Part shown: piece by piece, positions 42,936 through 51,472 of the stretch
Position numbering within the stretch: the stretch's first letter is position 1
Layout of the letters: each line of letters opens with the position of its first letter
Source of the DNA: Dankookia rubra
Lineage (GTDB): Bacteria > Pseudomonadota > Alphaproteobacteria > Acetobacterales > Acetobacteraceae
Direction of reading: 5' to 3'
Assembly: GCF_004355005.1 (NCBI RefSeq)
Contig: NZ_SMSJ01000004.1
Location: forward strand, 124,001 to 188,000
Length of the DNA: 64,000 nt
The notes under the pieces: model-generated
What the model was told of the DNA's origin: nothing
Database searches by the model: none
What the model saw: the letters and a program-made list of their open reading frames with translations, nothing else
Position numbers and translations under genes: made by a program

Positions 42936-44402
42936 TCAGGCGCCTTCCAGCAGCCGGATCTTCAGCGCCCGGAAGGCGTGCCGGGCGCGGGAGGCACGCG
43001 CCTCCTCCAGCAGCGCCTCGAGCGCGTGGCCGATCTCGCGCAGCCGCGGCTCGCCGAGCCGCTGCGCCTCGACGAACATCGAGCGCTCCTCCGACCCGGC
43101 ATGGTGGTCCACCGCCGCCTGCAGGGCGCGCAGGTGGTCCTCGAATTCCGGACTCGCGGTGTTCAGCTTCAGGGTCATGGCCAGCAGGTCGGCCAGCTGC
43201 CGGTGCTCGGCATGGGCGACCGCGACATCCTCGCTGACCGGCTGGACCGCCGGGTAGAAGAGCCGGTCCTCGATGGTTTCGTGGATCTCCAGCTCCTCGG
43301 CCAGGGCCCGCATCAGGTCGCGACGTTCCGGGTTTTCGCGCGGGATGGCGAGGATGCGCGCGAACATCCGCCGCAGCAGGGTGTGGTGCTCGACCAGCAC
43401 CTCGTCGGCCTTCCGGCCGCGCGGGCCGCCCTGCGGACCCGCGGCGCGGGCGGCCCGGGCCGCCGTCACCACCGCGTCCCCCGGCTCCTGCTCCCGGCGC
43501 AGCTCGACCATGCCGTCGCGGATCCGCACGGCGTAGCGCGGCTGCGGCGTGGTGGAGGGGCCATCGGTCGGCCGGCCGGTTTCGAGGCAGTAGCGCGAGC
43601 CGTGCCAGGGGCAGACAAGCCGCCCCTCCAGCACCCAGCCCTGGTCGAGCGGACCGCCGGCATGGGAGCAGCGCGCCCCCATCGCATGCACCCGCCCGCC
43701 ATGCAGCACCAGGGCGATGCCGATCGCCTGCCGCGTGTCGGCATCGGCGACCTCGACCCGGCGCGGCCGGTCCTCCGCCAGGTCGGACAGCGGCAGCACC
43801 GCCTGCCACTCGCGCGGCTCCGGGCTGCGGTCGGCATGGTCCACCCCGACGCGCCGGCGATAGACGAGATGCCCGCCGAGATAGCCGCCGGCGGCCATGC
43901 AGCCGAAGGCAGCCGCCGAGGCGAGCCGCCCCTGCCCGCGCCGGCCGCGCCCGCGCAGCGCCAAGGACAGCAGGTTCAGCCCGAGCGCGGTGCCGTTCGC
44001 CAGCGCATGCACCAGGCCCAGCCGGCGGTCGCGGCCATCGGTGTATTGCCAGTCGGCCATCCCCGTCGCCGCGGCGGCGACCGCGCCCAGCGCGCCGGCC
44101 CGCAGCGCGGTATCCGCCGCCTCGGCCGCCCGGCGGTCTCGCACCAGGCCGAGCGCCGCCAGCAGGTCGAGCCCGAGCGCCAGGGTCCAGCTGCCGATCG
44201 GCAGGGTCACCAGCATCGGGTGGACCGGGTGGCCGTAGCCGGTGCCGTGCAGCGCATTGCCCAGCCGCCGCGCCGGCCGGCCGATGATCTGGGCCGGCCG
44301 GGCCAGGGCATTGCTGATGGCATAGCCCGGCGGGTCGAGCGCCTCCGCCGCCTCGATCCGCCCGATCAGGGCCTCCGCCCCACGCCGCCGGCCGCGCGCC
44401 AT
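42936..44402 (-). CDS. DUF2231 - Rieske - hemerythrin three-domain membrane protein
   Basis: 488 residues. Residues about 45-195 carry four hydrophobic helices of DUF2231 type (GYGHPVHPMLVTLPIGSW). Residues about 200-310 are a Rieske 2Fe-2S domain with ligands CSHAGGPL and CPWHGSRY, 17 residues apart. Residues about 330-460 are a hemerythrin-like four-helix bundle with iron-ligand His/Glu in VEHHTLLRRMF, IHETIEDRLFYPA, HAEHRQLADLL and DHHAGSEERSMF. DUF2231-Rieske pairs are known; the attached di-iron domain, which could bind O2 or NO, is unusual. It probably senses or handles redox stress at the membrane. It is divergent from the coiled-coil lipoprotein gene. Confidence 0.85.
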   Translation of the reverse strand: MARGRRRGAEALIGRIEAAEALDPPGYAISNALARPAQIIGRPARRLGNALHGTGYGHPVHPMLVTLPIGSWTLALGLDLLAALGLVRDRRAAEAADTALRAGALGAVAAAATGMADWQYTDGRDRRLGLVHALANGTALGLNLLSLALRGRGRRGQGRLASAAAFGCMAAGGYLGGHLVYRRRVGVDHADRSPEPREWQAVLPLSDLAEDRPRRVEVADADTRQAIGIALVLHGGRVHAMGARCSHAGGPLDQGWVLEGRLVCPWHGSRYCLETGRPTDGPSTTPQPRYAVRIRDGMVELRREQEPGDAVVTAARAARAAGPQGGPRGRKADEVLVEHHTLLRRMFARILAIPRENPERRDLMRALAEELEIHETIEDRLFYPAVQPVSEDVAVAHAEHRQLADLLAMTLKLNTASPEFEDHLRALQAAVDHHAGSEERSMFVEAQRLGEPRLREIGHALEALLEEARASRARHAFRALKIRLLEGA

Positions 44403-44434
44403 CGGATTTCTCCTCCCGGGCGCATCGCGGGGGT

Positions 44435-44480
44435 GCGAACCGCCATGCCGGCCTAAAGCGGTGGCGGCATGGCGGTTCGC
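44435..44480. promoter_or_regulatory. 16-bp perfect inverted repeat in a divergent promoter region
   Basis: GCGAACCGCCATGCCG (44435-44450) and CGGCATGGCGGTTCGC (44465-44480) match perfectly around a 14-base loop. It lies in the 220-base gap between the start of the Rieske-hemerythrin gene (33 bases away) and the coiled-coil lipoprotein gene (143 bases away). It could be a large operator or an RNA hairpin in the Rieske-fusion leader. No gene is seen in the gap. Confidence 0.65.
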
Positions 44481-44622
44481 CGCCTGGGCGCGGGGCGCAA
44501 CCGGAGCGGGGAAACAGGATCGTGACCGGTCCGAGGCTCCGCCACGGCGCGGCGGCGATTGACCCCGGCACCCCAAGCGGGCGCCATGCCCCGGCCTTTC
44601 GGGGGCTTGGGGGAGATATCGT

Positions 44623-46173
44623 ATGCTTGGGTCGTCACGCCGGCCGGGACCGGCCATGCTCGTGCTGTGCTCGACCTTCCTGGTGCCGCTGGCCGGTTGC
44701 GGCCTGACGGTCGAGCGCACGGCCCGGGTCGACAGCCTGCAACGTGACCTCGCCACCTCGCAGGCGGAAGGCGGCGCGCTTCGCCTGCGGGTCAGCGAAC
44801 TCGAGCGGACGGTGGAACAGGAACGCCAGGCCGCCGGCGACCTCTCGGCCATCGAGGCGAAGCTGGCCCAGGCCCGCGCCTCCCTCGCCGCCGCGCAGCG
44901 CGGCCGCTGGACCGCCGAGGCCGAGGTGAAGCGGCAGCGGGACCAGCTCACCGCAGAGGAGCAGCGGCTGGGCGGCCTGCAGACCGAGGCGGGGCAGCTC
45001 GAGCAGAGCCGTACCGAGCGCGCCGGCAGCCTGGTCGAGACCGAGCGCCGGCTCGGCCTGCTGCAGGACCAGGCGGGGGCGGAGGACCGCCGGCTCGGCG
45101 GGTTGCGCGACCAGACCGGCCAGACCGAACGCCGGCTGACCGAGCTGCGCGACCAGGTCGCCGGCCAGGATGGCCGCCTGGCCGCGCTGACCGAACGCAT
45201 CGCCGCCGAGGACCGCCGGCTGGCGACGCTCCGCGGCGAGGCCATGGCGGCCGAACAGCGCCTGACCGGCCTGCGCGAGCAGGCCGCCGGCGAGGACCGC
45301 ACCCTGGCCGGGCAGCGGGAGCGCGTGGTGCAGGAGGAGGCGCGGCTGCAGGCACTGCGCAGCACCATCACCGAGGCCGAGCGCACCGTCGCCGAACGCC
45401 GGAACGCCGGCACCGAGGCGGAACGCCGGCTGGCCACGCTGCGCGAGCAGACCGCGGCGGCGGAGCGCAGCCTGACGGAGACGAACGGCCGGCTGACCCG
45501 CACCACCCAGGCGGCCGATGCCGCCGACCAGCGGGTCAAGGGGCTCGAGACCCGCGCGGCCGAGCTGGGCCGCGGCGGCACCGAGGCGGAGCAGCGGCTG
45601 GCCGGCCTGCGGCAGAGCGTGACGGCGGCCGAGGCGACGCTCGCGGAACGCCGCACCGCGGTCGGCCAGGCCGAGGCCGAGCTGACCCGGCTCGGCACCG
45701 CGCGCGACCAGGCCCAGGCGACGCTGCGCGAGCTGGAACAGCGCAGCGCCGCGCTGCGCGGCGAGATCGGCGCTGCCGAGAAGCGGCTCGCCGAGCTGCG
45801 CGACGGCACCGCCGCCGAGGAGCGGCGGTTGCAGACCGCCCGCGCCGAGGCCGCCGCCGCCGACCAGGCGCTGGTGCAGCGGCGCAACGCGCTGGCCGAG
45901 CTCGACACCCGCGCCCGGACCATGGAAGGCGAGGCGCGGCAGGAACAGGCCGCGCTCCGCCGCGACCTCGAAGCCCTGCGCGGCGAGGTGACCGGTCTGG
46001 AGCGTCGGCGCGAGGCGCTGAACGGCGAGATCGCAACCACCCAGGCGAGGCTGGAATCGCAGCGGCGCGACCTGGCCGACATCACCGCCCGGCTGGCGCG
46101 TGAGCGGGCGGAGGGCAGCCAGGCGATCCCGACCGCGGCGCCGGAGGGCGGCGGGCCGGCCGGCAGCCGCTGA
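44623..46173 (+). CDS. Long coiled-coil lipoprotein with 14-residue repeats
   Basis: 516 residues from ATG 44623 after GGGGGAG; a second in-frame ATG at 44656 is possible. The signal peptide (AMLVLCSTFLVPLAGC) ends in a lipobox, so it is membrane anchored. From residue 40 to about 495 the protein is one continuous predicted coiled coil, rich in Arg, Glu, Gln, Leu and Ala. In residues 140-300 the period is 14, two heptads, with the pattern E-x-R-L-x-x-L-R-[DE]-Q repeated about ten times. The tail is short and Gly/Pro rich. No family could be named; a spacer between membrane and cell wall or a scaffold is plausible. Confidence 0.8.
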   Translation: MLGSSRRPGPAMLVLCSTFLVPLAGCGLTVERTARVDSLQRDLATSQAEGGALRLRVSELERTVEQERQAAGDLSAIEAKLAQARASLAAAQRGRWTAEAEVKRQRDQLTAEEQRLGGLQTEAGQLEQSRTERAGSLVETERRLGLLQDQAGAEDRRLGGLRDQTGQTERRLTELRDQVAGQDGRLAALTERIAAEDRRLATLRGEAMAAEQRLTGLREQAAGEDRTLAGQRERVVQEEARLQALRSTITEAERTVAERRNAGTEAERRLATLREQTAAAERSLTETNGRLTRTTQAADAADQRVKGLETRAAELGRGGTEAEQRLAGLRQSVTAAEATLAERRTAVGQAEAELTRLGTARDQAQATLRELEQRSAALRGEIGAAEKRLAELRDGTAAEERRLQTARAEAAAADQALVQRRNALAELDTRARTMEGEARQEQAALRRDLEALRGEVTGLERRREALNGEIATTQARLESQRRDLADITARLARERAEGSQAIPTAAPEGGGPAGSR

Positions 46174-46220
46174 GGGACGATCTTCCCCTCCCCGAACGCC
46201 GGGCTTCCTTTCCCCGAGTC

Positions 46221-46244
46221 GGCACCCGCCGCGCGGCGGGTGCC
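46221..46244. terminator. 24-bp perfect palindrome after the coiled-coil gene
   Basis: GGCACCCGCCGC followed directly by its complement GCGGCGGGTGCC, 47 bases after the coiled-coil stop. It would form a very stable stem in RNA and act as a terminator without T-run. The remaining gap 46174-46453 holds only this and hairpin element copy 4. Confidence 0.55.
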
Positions 46245-46408
46245 GGACGCAGACGATAGATGGATGGCTGCCGCGCGACGTTCCGGCCTGCCGCCCGCAG
46301 GGCCGAGGCGCCGAATGGCGCCCGCCGCCGGTACGGCGAAGCCAAGCGGTGCGGAGGCACGGCGCCCGGCGCCTGGGGCGCACGAAGGGCTAACCTCGTG
46401 CGCTCGGC

Positions 46409-46443
46409 ATCAAGCGGCCGGGGGAGAATACCCTCTCCGCCAG
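46409..46443 (-). repeat. Intergenic hairpin element, copy 4 (diverged)
   Basis: Read on the minus strand, GGAGAGGGTATTCTCCCCCGGCC matches the GGGTATTCTCCCCGGCC core of copy 2 with a degenerate left arm. It sits 10 bases beyond the 3' end of the ada gene, between converging genes. The tail motif CATCTATTT is not clear here. Confidence 0.5.
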
Positions 46444-46453
46444 GCCTTTCCGG

Positions 46454-47524
46454 TTACGCCTTCCCCGCCCGCTCCTTTGCCAGCAGCGCCCGCTTGCGCG
46501 GCACGCCCCAGCGATACCCCGTCAGGTCGCCATCCTTGCCGACGACCCGGTGGCAGGGCACGGCCAGCGAGACATGGTTCTGCGCGCAGGCCCGGGCCAC
46601 CGCGCGGACCGCCTTCGGCGCGCCGATCGCCTCGGCCATCTGGCCATAGGTCCGGGTCTCGCCCAAGGGAATCGCCACCAGCGCCTCCCATACCCGGCGC
46701 TGGAAGGCGGTGCCGCGCAGGTCGAGCGGCAGGGCGAGCGCGGCCTTGGGCTCCTCGAGGAAGGCCACCACCTCGCGCACCGTCGCCGCCAGGGCCGCGG
46801 CCGCCGGCTCGACCCGCGCCTTGGGAAAGCGGCGGCGGAGGTCGCCCTCGAGCGCCGCGTGGTCCTCGGCGAAGCCGATGAAGCAGACGCCGCTGTCCGT
46901 CGCGCCGACCATCAGTGGGCCGAGCGCGCTCATCGCCGTCGCGGTGCGGATGGTCTCGCCCTCGCCGCCCCGCCGCGCCGCGCCGGGGGTCATGCCGAGC
47001 ACCCGGCCCGGCGCCTCGTAGACCCGGCTTTCGGAGCCATAGCCGGCGCCGGCCACGGCCTCGGCCACCCGGTCGCCGGCGGCAAGCGCTGCCTGCAGCC
47101 GGCGGGCACGGACGGATTCGGCATAGCTGCGCGGGGTCACGCCGGTGATCTCCTTGAACAGCCGCAGGAAATGGTGCCGCGCATAGCCGGCGCGGTCGGC
47201 CAGCGTCGCCAGGCTGGGGATGGTCTCGCTGGCCTCGACCAAGTCGCAGGCGGCGCGGATGGCGGCGGCATGGATCGTGGCGCGCTCGCCGCGCGGGTCG
47301 CAGCGCTTGCAGGCGCGGAAGCCGGCCGCCTCGGCCGCGGCGACATCGGCATAGAAGCGGACGTTGCGCCGCAAGGGCGGGCGGGAGGGACAGCCGGGGC
47401 GGCAATAGACGCCCTGGGTCGTCACCGCATAGAGGAAATCCCCGCAGGCGGGGGACGGATCGCGCGCCAGCAGGGCATCCCAGCGGGCGGCATCGTTATC
47501 GGGGATGGGGGCCATGTGCGTCAT
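46454..47524 (-). CDS. ada: Ada: methylated-DNA repair protein and AraC-type activator
   Basis: 356 residues from ATG 47524 (ATG 47515 is equally possible). The N-terminal zinc domain has Cys in GVYCRPGCPSR and FRACKRCDP; the first takes methyl groups from phosphotriesters. An AraC-type helix-turn-helix follows at LATLADRAGYARHHFLRLFKEITG. The C-terminal methyltransferase domain has the active-site Cys in VPCHRVVG, which repairs O6-methylguanine. Full-length arrangement as in E. coli Ada. It normally activates its own gene after methylation. Confidence 0.93.
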   Translation of the reverse strand: MTHMAPIPDNDAARWDALLARDPSPACGDFLYAVTTQGVYCRPGCPSRPPLRRNVRFYADVAAAEAAGFRACKRCDPRGERATIHAAAIRAACDLVEASETIPSLATLADRAGYARHHFLRLFKEITGVTPRSYAESVRARRLQAALAAGDRVAEAVAGAGYGSESRVYEAPGRVLGMTPGAARRGGEGETIRTATAMSALGPLMVGATDSGVCFIGFAEDHAALEGDLRRRFPKARVEPAAAALAATVREVVAFLEEPKAALALPLDLRGTAFQRRVWEALVAIPLGETRTYGQMAEAIGAPKAVRAVARACAQNHVSLAVPCHRVVGKDGDLTGYRWGVPRKRALLAKERAGKA

Positions 47525-47623
47525 GGCGCCACTCTGGCCCCGGGCCGGGGCGCCGGCCATCCGGGGATTGCCCCGGCACGGCCGGTCCGGAGCGACCCGC
47601 CGGCCCGGGCCGTCCCGGCGATA

Positions 47624-47701
47624 CTATTTCGAGGCCTGCACCGCCGCGGCGGCGGCCACCAGGCCGAACACCCAGGGAAGCACGTTGAGGATCTCGTTCA
47701 C
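47624..47701 (-). CDS. Very small hydrophobic peptide, unknown
   Basis: 25 residues from a GTG at 47701 preceded by GAAGGA: MNEILNVLPWVFGLVAAAAA followed by VQASK. A single hydrophobic helix with charged ends, typical of small membrane peptides. It lies alone in a 338-base gap (47525-47862). Upstream, CCGGATT (47793-47799) and AATCCGG repeat as an inverted pair in AT-richer sequence that could be its promoter. Support is codon pattern, ribosome site and composition only. Confidence 0.4.
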   Translation of the reverse strand: MNEILNVLPWVFGLVAAAAAVQASK

Positions 47702-47862
47702 GTCCGTTGTCCTTCACCGGTGGAACCGCATGGGCCCGCCTTCGTCCCGCCCCATTTGGGCCGCTGGAACATTACTCGCCAATCATGTTTCCGGATTGCT
47801 GCCATGCAGCGGATGAATGCCGGTAATCCGGTCCCCGCGCCGCGCCGGGAGACCGGCCGCGG

Positions 47863-48465
47863 TCAGGTCGTGTCGCCCTCGGCCTTCCGGCGCTGCTCCT
47901 TCAGCCGCTCCGCCCCGCCGGGCATGCGCGGGTTGATCGCCAGCGCGGCTTCCAGGCTGCGCAGCGCGCCCATCGCATTGCCGGCCTCCTCCTGCAGCGA
48001 GGCCAGGCTCATCAGCGCCGCCCAGTGGCGGGGCTCGAGCCGCAGCACCTCCTGCAGGTCGCGCGCCGCGGCGGCGGTGTCGCCGGCCCGGGCATAGGCC
48101 TGGGCGCGCAGGTACCAGGCATCCGGGAAGTCGGGCTGCAGGGTGATGGCGGCGTCGAAATCCTCCAGCGCCTCGGCCGGCAGCTGCGTCTCCACGTTGC
48201 GGACGCCGCGGCGGAGCAGGAGGTTGGTCGAGGGCGTCGCGGCCTGGGCCCAGAGCGTGCGGATGCGTGCCTCGACCAGCGCAGCGCCGCCCTCGTCGGG
48301 CGCGGTGCGCAACGCCTCGAAGGCGCGGTCGAGCTCGGCCCTGCGCGCCTCCGCAGCCCGCGCGGCCGCGCTTTGCGGCCCCGGAGCATGCGCCGGGGGG
48401 GCGGCAGGCGCTTGTGCCAGGGCGACGTGGGGCAGCAGGAGCATCAGGGCGAGGAGCCGGCGCAT
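47863..48465 (-). CDS. Exported TPR-repeat protein
   Basis: 200 residues from ATG 48465. A signal peptide (LLALMLLLPHVALAQ) is followed by an Ala-rich linker, then two to three tetratricopeptide repeats: AEALEDFDAAITLQPDFPDAW, GDTAAAARDLQEVLRLEPRHW and GNAMGALRSLEAALAINPRMP. It would mediate protein contacts in the periplasm. The partner is unknown. It is divergent from nothing obvious and stands as a single gene. Confidence 0.78.
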   Translation of the reverse strand: MRRLLALMLLLPHVALAQAPAAPPAHAPGPQSAAARAAEARRAELDRAFEALRTAPDEGGAALVEARIRTLWAQAATPSTNLLLRRGVRNVETQLPAEALEDFDAAITLQPDFPDAWYLRAQAYARAGDTAAAARDLQEVLRLEPRHWAALMSLASLQEEAGNAMGALRSLEAALAINPRMPGGAERLKEQRRKAEGDTT

Positions 48466-48633
48466 CGCTGGAAGGTCGGGCGCCCCGTCGCCGCTGGCAA
48501 GGGTCGTGCGGGACTGCCGAAGCCGGGCATGTGGAAGCACGCCGCCGGGCTGCGCCCTCTCCGGCGATCCGCGACGCTGCGGTTCACGTCGTCGGGCCGC
48601 GCCTTCCGGCGATCGGCGCCGGGCGCCGCAGCC

Positions 48634-49626
48634 TCAGCCGCGCCCGAGCGTCAGCCCCGCCTCCCGCACGATGGCGCGGAACTTGGCGACCTCGGCGGCG
48701 AGGAAGGCGCGGGTCCCGGCCGGCGTGCCGGGCCGGGCCGGGTCCACCCCGGCCTGGGCCAGGCGCTGCGAGGTATCGCCCTCGGTCAGCGCGGCGCCCA
48801 CCGCGCGGGACAGGGTATCGGCGATCTCCGGCGGCAGGCCGCGCGGCGCCGCCAGGATGTTCCAGGTGGTGATCTCGAAGCCCTTCAGCCCGACCTCGTC
48901 GAGCGTCGGGATCTCCGGAAACAGCGGGTGCCGCGTCAGCGAGGACACCGCGAGGCCGCGCGAGAGCCCGTCGCGCACATGGGTGGCGACCGAGGCCAGC
49001 ACCTCCAGCGAATAGTCCACCTCGCCCTTGGCCAGGGCCTCCATCACCGCCGAGCCGCCGCGATAGGGGACGTGCTCGGCCTTCAGGCCGCCCGCGCGCA
49101 TCTTCAGGTATTCGCCGGTCAGGTGGCCGATGCCCCCGGCCCCGCTGGTCGCCCAGGTATAGCCGCCGGGCTTCGCCTTCACCGCCGCCAGCAGGTCCTG
49201 CGCCGTCCGGAAGGGCGAGGCCGCGGGGACGACGAGGACGATTGGCCCGCCGCCCACCACGGCGATCTGGGTGAAATCCTCGACCGGGTCGTAGGGCGTC
49301 GTCTGCGGAAAGGCGGCCGGGTTGGTGCCGAGCGCCGAGGCCGAGGCCAGCAGCAGCGTGTAGCCGTCCGCCGGCCGGTGCCGCACCCATTCCGCCCCGA
49401 CCGAGCCGCCGGCACCCGCCCGGTTCTCGACGATCAGCCGGGCCTGGGCGCCGAGCTTCGGCGCCATCCGCTCGGCCATGATGCGCGCGGCGATGTCGGT
49501 CGATCCGCCGGCGAGAAAGGGCACCACCACGGAGATCGGCCGGTCCGGCCAGGCCTGCGCCCGGGCGGTGCGAATGACGGGTGCCGCGAGGACGGCGGAG
49601 AGCAGCAGGCGGCGCGGCAGCGTCAT
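48634..49626 (-). CDS. Bug/TctC-family tripartite tricarboxylate receptor (second)
   Basis: 330 residues with a signal peptide (RRLLLSAVLAAPVIRTARA). Bug motifs are DRPISVVVPFLAGGSTDIAARIMAERM and VENRAGAGGSVGAEWVRHRPADGYTLL. It binds an unknown carboxylate in the periplasm; no membrane components are adjacent. It differs clearly from the receptor at 36159, so the two are not a recent duplication. It is divergent from the YihY-type gene, with 132 bases between. Confidence 0.87.
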   Translation of the reverse strand: MTLPRRLLLSAVLAAPVIRTARAQAWPDRPISVVVPFLAGGSTDIAARIMAERMAPKLGAQARLIVENRAGAGGSVGAEWVRHRPADGYTLLLASASALGTNPAAFPQTTPYDPVEDFTQIAVVGGGPIVLVVPAASPFRTAQDLLAAVKAKPGGYTWATSGAGGIGHLTGEYLKMRAGGLKAEHVPYRGGSAVMEALAKGEVDYSLEVLASVATHVRDGLSRGLAVSSLTRHPLFPEIPTLDEVGLKGFEITTWNILAAPRGLPPEIADTLSRAVGAALTEGDTSQRLAQAGVDPARPGTPAGTRAFLAAEVAKFRAIVREAGLTLGRG

Positions 49627-49758
49627 GCGAGGTTTCCCGGACGGGTCTGCCCGCGACATGGCGCGAAAACGGCGCGGCGGCAAATCGCAGCGGTGCGCGG
49701 CACCCTGGCGCGGCTGCCGCGTTGGCGGGCCGTTGCCCCTCGCGTTCCGGAGACACCG

Positions 49759-50865
49759 ATGCCGACTGAACGCAGCCCTTATCCCGTCCTCGCCACCCTC
49801 GCCGCGGCCGGCGGGCTGGCCCTGCTGCTGACCGGGCGCGGCGGCGCCACCCCGGCCCGTGCCAGGACCCGTCCCGGGACCGCCGCCGATGCACGTCCGC
49901 CGGCCAGGGCCAGAGCGGCGCCGGCACCGCATGGGCGCGGCCATGGCGCCGCCAGCCCGACCGAAATCCCGGCCCGCGGCTGGTGGGACATCGTCAAGCG
50001 CACGGCCTCCGAGGTCTCCAGCGACCGGGTGATGTCGGAAGCGGCCGGCATCACCTTCTACGCCCTGCTCGCGCTCTTCCCGGCGCTCGCCGCGCTGATC
50101 TCGATCTACGGGCTCTTCGCCGACCCGACGACGATCAACGACCACCTGGCGACGCTGTCGGGCGTCATACCCAGCGGAGGGATGGACATCATCTCAGACC
50201 AGGTGAAGCGCATCACCGCCAAGGGCAACGGCACGCTCGGCTTCGGCGCGCTGATCGGCCTTGCCACCTCGCTCTGGTCCTCGAACCAGGCAATGAAGGC
50301 GATGGTCGATTCGCTGAACATCGTCTACGACGAGCAGGAGCGGCGCGGCTTCTTCTACCGGCTCGCGGTCACCATGGCCTTCACCCTGGCCGCCATCCTG
50401 TTCATCGTGCTGGCCATGGTCGCGGTGGTGGCGGTCCCGGTGGCACTGAACTTCATCGGCCTCGGCGGCACGCTGGACACCCTGCTGCGCCTGGCGCGCT
50501 GGCCGGTGATGCTGCTGGTGATCGGCGTCTTCCTTGCCTGCCTCTATCGATACGGGCCGAGCCGGGAACGGGCGCAGTGGCGCTGGGTGAGCTGGGGCAG
50601 CGCCTTCGCCTCCTTCGCCTGGATCGCCTTCTCGCTCGGCTTCTCCTGGTACGTGACGAATTTCGGCAACTACAACGAGACCTACGGCTCGCTCGGCGCC
50701 GTCATCGGCTTCATGACCTGGATCTGGCTTTCCTCCACCGTGGTGCTGGTCGGCGCGGAGCTGGATGCGGAAATGGAGCACCAGACGGCGCGCGACACCA
50801 CCACGGGCCCGGAGCGGCCGATGGGCGCCCGCGGCGCGAAGATGGCGGATACGGTGGCGGGGTAG
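49759..50865 (+). CDS. YihY/BrkB-family inner-membrane protein
   Basis: 368 residues starting 6 bases after GGAGA. After an Ala/Arg/Pro-rich cytoplasmic N-terminus of about 70 residues comes the YihY core with six hydrophobic segments: AAGITFYALLALFPALAALIS, FGALIGLATSLWSS, FTLAAILFIVLAMVAVV, VMLLVIGVFLACLYR and a C-terminal pair. The GPSRERAQWRWVSWGS loop is typical. The family's role is unsettled, and older claims of RNase BN identity are wrong. The disordered N-terminal extension is longer than usual. Confidence 0.87.
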   Translation: MPTERSPYPVLATLAAAGGLALLLTGRGGATPARARTRPGTAADARPPARARAAPAPHGRGHGAASPTEIPARGWWDIVKRTASEVSSDRVMSEAAGITFYALLALFPALAALISIYGLFADPTTINDHLATLSGVIPSGGMDIISDQVKRITAKGNGTLGFGALIGLATSLWSSNQAMKAMVDSLNIVYDEQERRGFFYRLAVTMAFTLAAILFIVLAMVAVVAVPVALNFIGLGGTLDTLLRLARWPVMLLVIGVFLACLYRYGPSRERAQWRWVSWGSAFASFAWIAFSLGFSWYVTNFGNYNETYGSLGAVIGFMTWIWLSSTVVLVGAELDAEMEHQTARDTTTGPERPMGARGAKMADTVAG

Positions 50866-50989
50866 CGCCCCCGCCGCGGTTGGTGCCGGCTCAGTTGCCG
50901 CGGCTGGCCCGCAAGCTCCGCGTGCTGGTCGGCTCGGCCTCGCCCACCGACAGCACCCGATCGCAGCCGTCGAGGCGCCGCGGGCTGGA

Positions 50990-51400
50990 CTAACAGACCG
51001 GCCGCGCCTCCCGCAGGCGGAGCCGGGCGGCGGCGAGGTAGAGATCCTCGGCCGAGAGCACCATGGCCAGGCTTTGCGTATTGTGCTGCTTGCCGCGGGC
51101 ATCCTCGGCCGCCCGGCAGGCGGCGGCATCGGCATCGGCGATCGCGGCCTCGCAGACGGCGCGCCCGGCCGGGTCGAGGGCGCTGCGCAGCGCGCGCTGT
51201 CCGGACTCGGCCGTGCTGCGGGCAAGCGAGGCGCCAAGCGCATCCGAGGCATGATCGGCGGGCTGCACCGGCGGCGCGACCGGCCTGGCCGGGAAGATGC
51301 GGCCCGGCAGGCTCACCCGGCCAGCGGCCAGCATGCCGAGGATACCGAAGCCGGCGCCCAGCGCGACGGCATAGAGCGGGGTGTTCCAGCGCTGGCGCAT
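50990..51400 (-). CDS. Small membrane-anchored protein, unknown
   Basis: 136 residues. One N-terminal hydrophobic helix (PLYAVALGAGFGILGMLAAG) acts as an anchor, followed by a Pro-rich linker and a helical Ala/Arg-rich domain with three Cys, in AVCEAA, AACRAA and the terminal PVC. No family recognised. It is preceded by a direct-repeat operator candidate at 51405-51435 and converges on the YihY-type gene. The gap 50866-50989 holds no gene. Confidence 0.6.
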   Translation of the reverse strand: MRQRWNTPLYAVALGAGFGILGMLAAGRVSLPGRIFPARPVAPPVQPADHASDALGASLARSTAESGQRALRSALDPAGRAVCEAAIADADAAACRAAEDARGKQHNTQSLAMVLSAEDLYLAAARLRLREARPVC

Positions 51401-51404
51401 GGCG

Positions 51405-51435
51405 AGCCGATCCAGAATAAGAGATTAGCCGATCC
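51405..51435. promoter_or_regulatory. Direct repeats AGCCGATCC upstream of small membrane gene
   Basis: AGCCGATCC occurs at 51405-51413 and 51427-51435, 22 bases apart (two helical turns) and immediately upstream of the leftward gene starting at 51400, in AT-rich sequence that likely contains its promoter. Confidence 0.4.
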
Positions 51436-51472
51436 ATAAATCAACTTTTGGGCCAGGGCTGGCTCCCCGAAA

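Noticed and set aside
44950-45500. Regular DNA repetition suggesting CRISPR or satellite
   Set aside because: The 42-bp period is in frame with two heptads of a coiled coil; there are no identical repeats with unique spacers.
44403-46085. Long minus-strand frame continuing upstream of the Rieske fusion
   Set aside because: It is antisense to the coiled-coil gene and made of Ser/Arg repeats; the real start is ATG 44402.
44635-46383. Antisense 582-codon frame with regular LGQPA-like repeats
   Set aside because: The apparent repeats are the complement of the 14-residue coiled-coil repeats on the plus strand; no ribosome site.
48025-49758. Long plus-strand frame before the YihY gene
   Set aside because: Antisense to the TPR and Bug receptor genes; the YihY start at 49759 has its own ribosome site.
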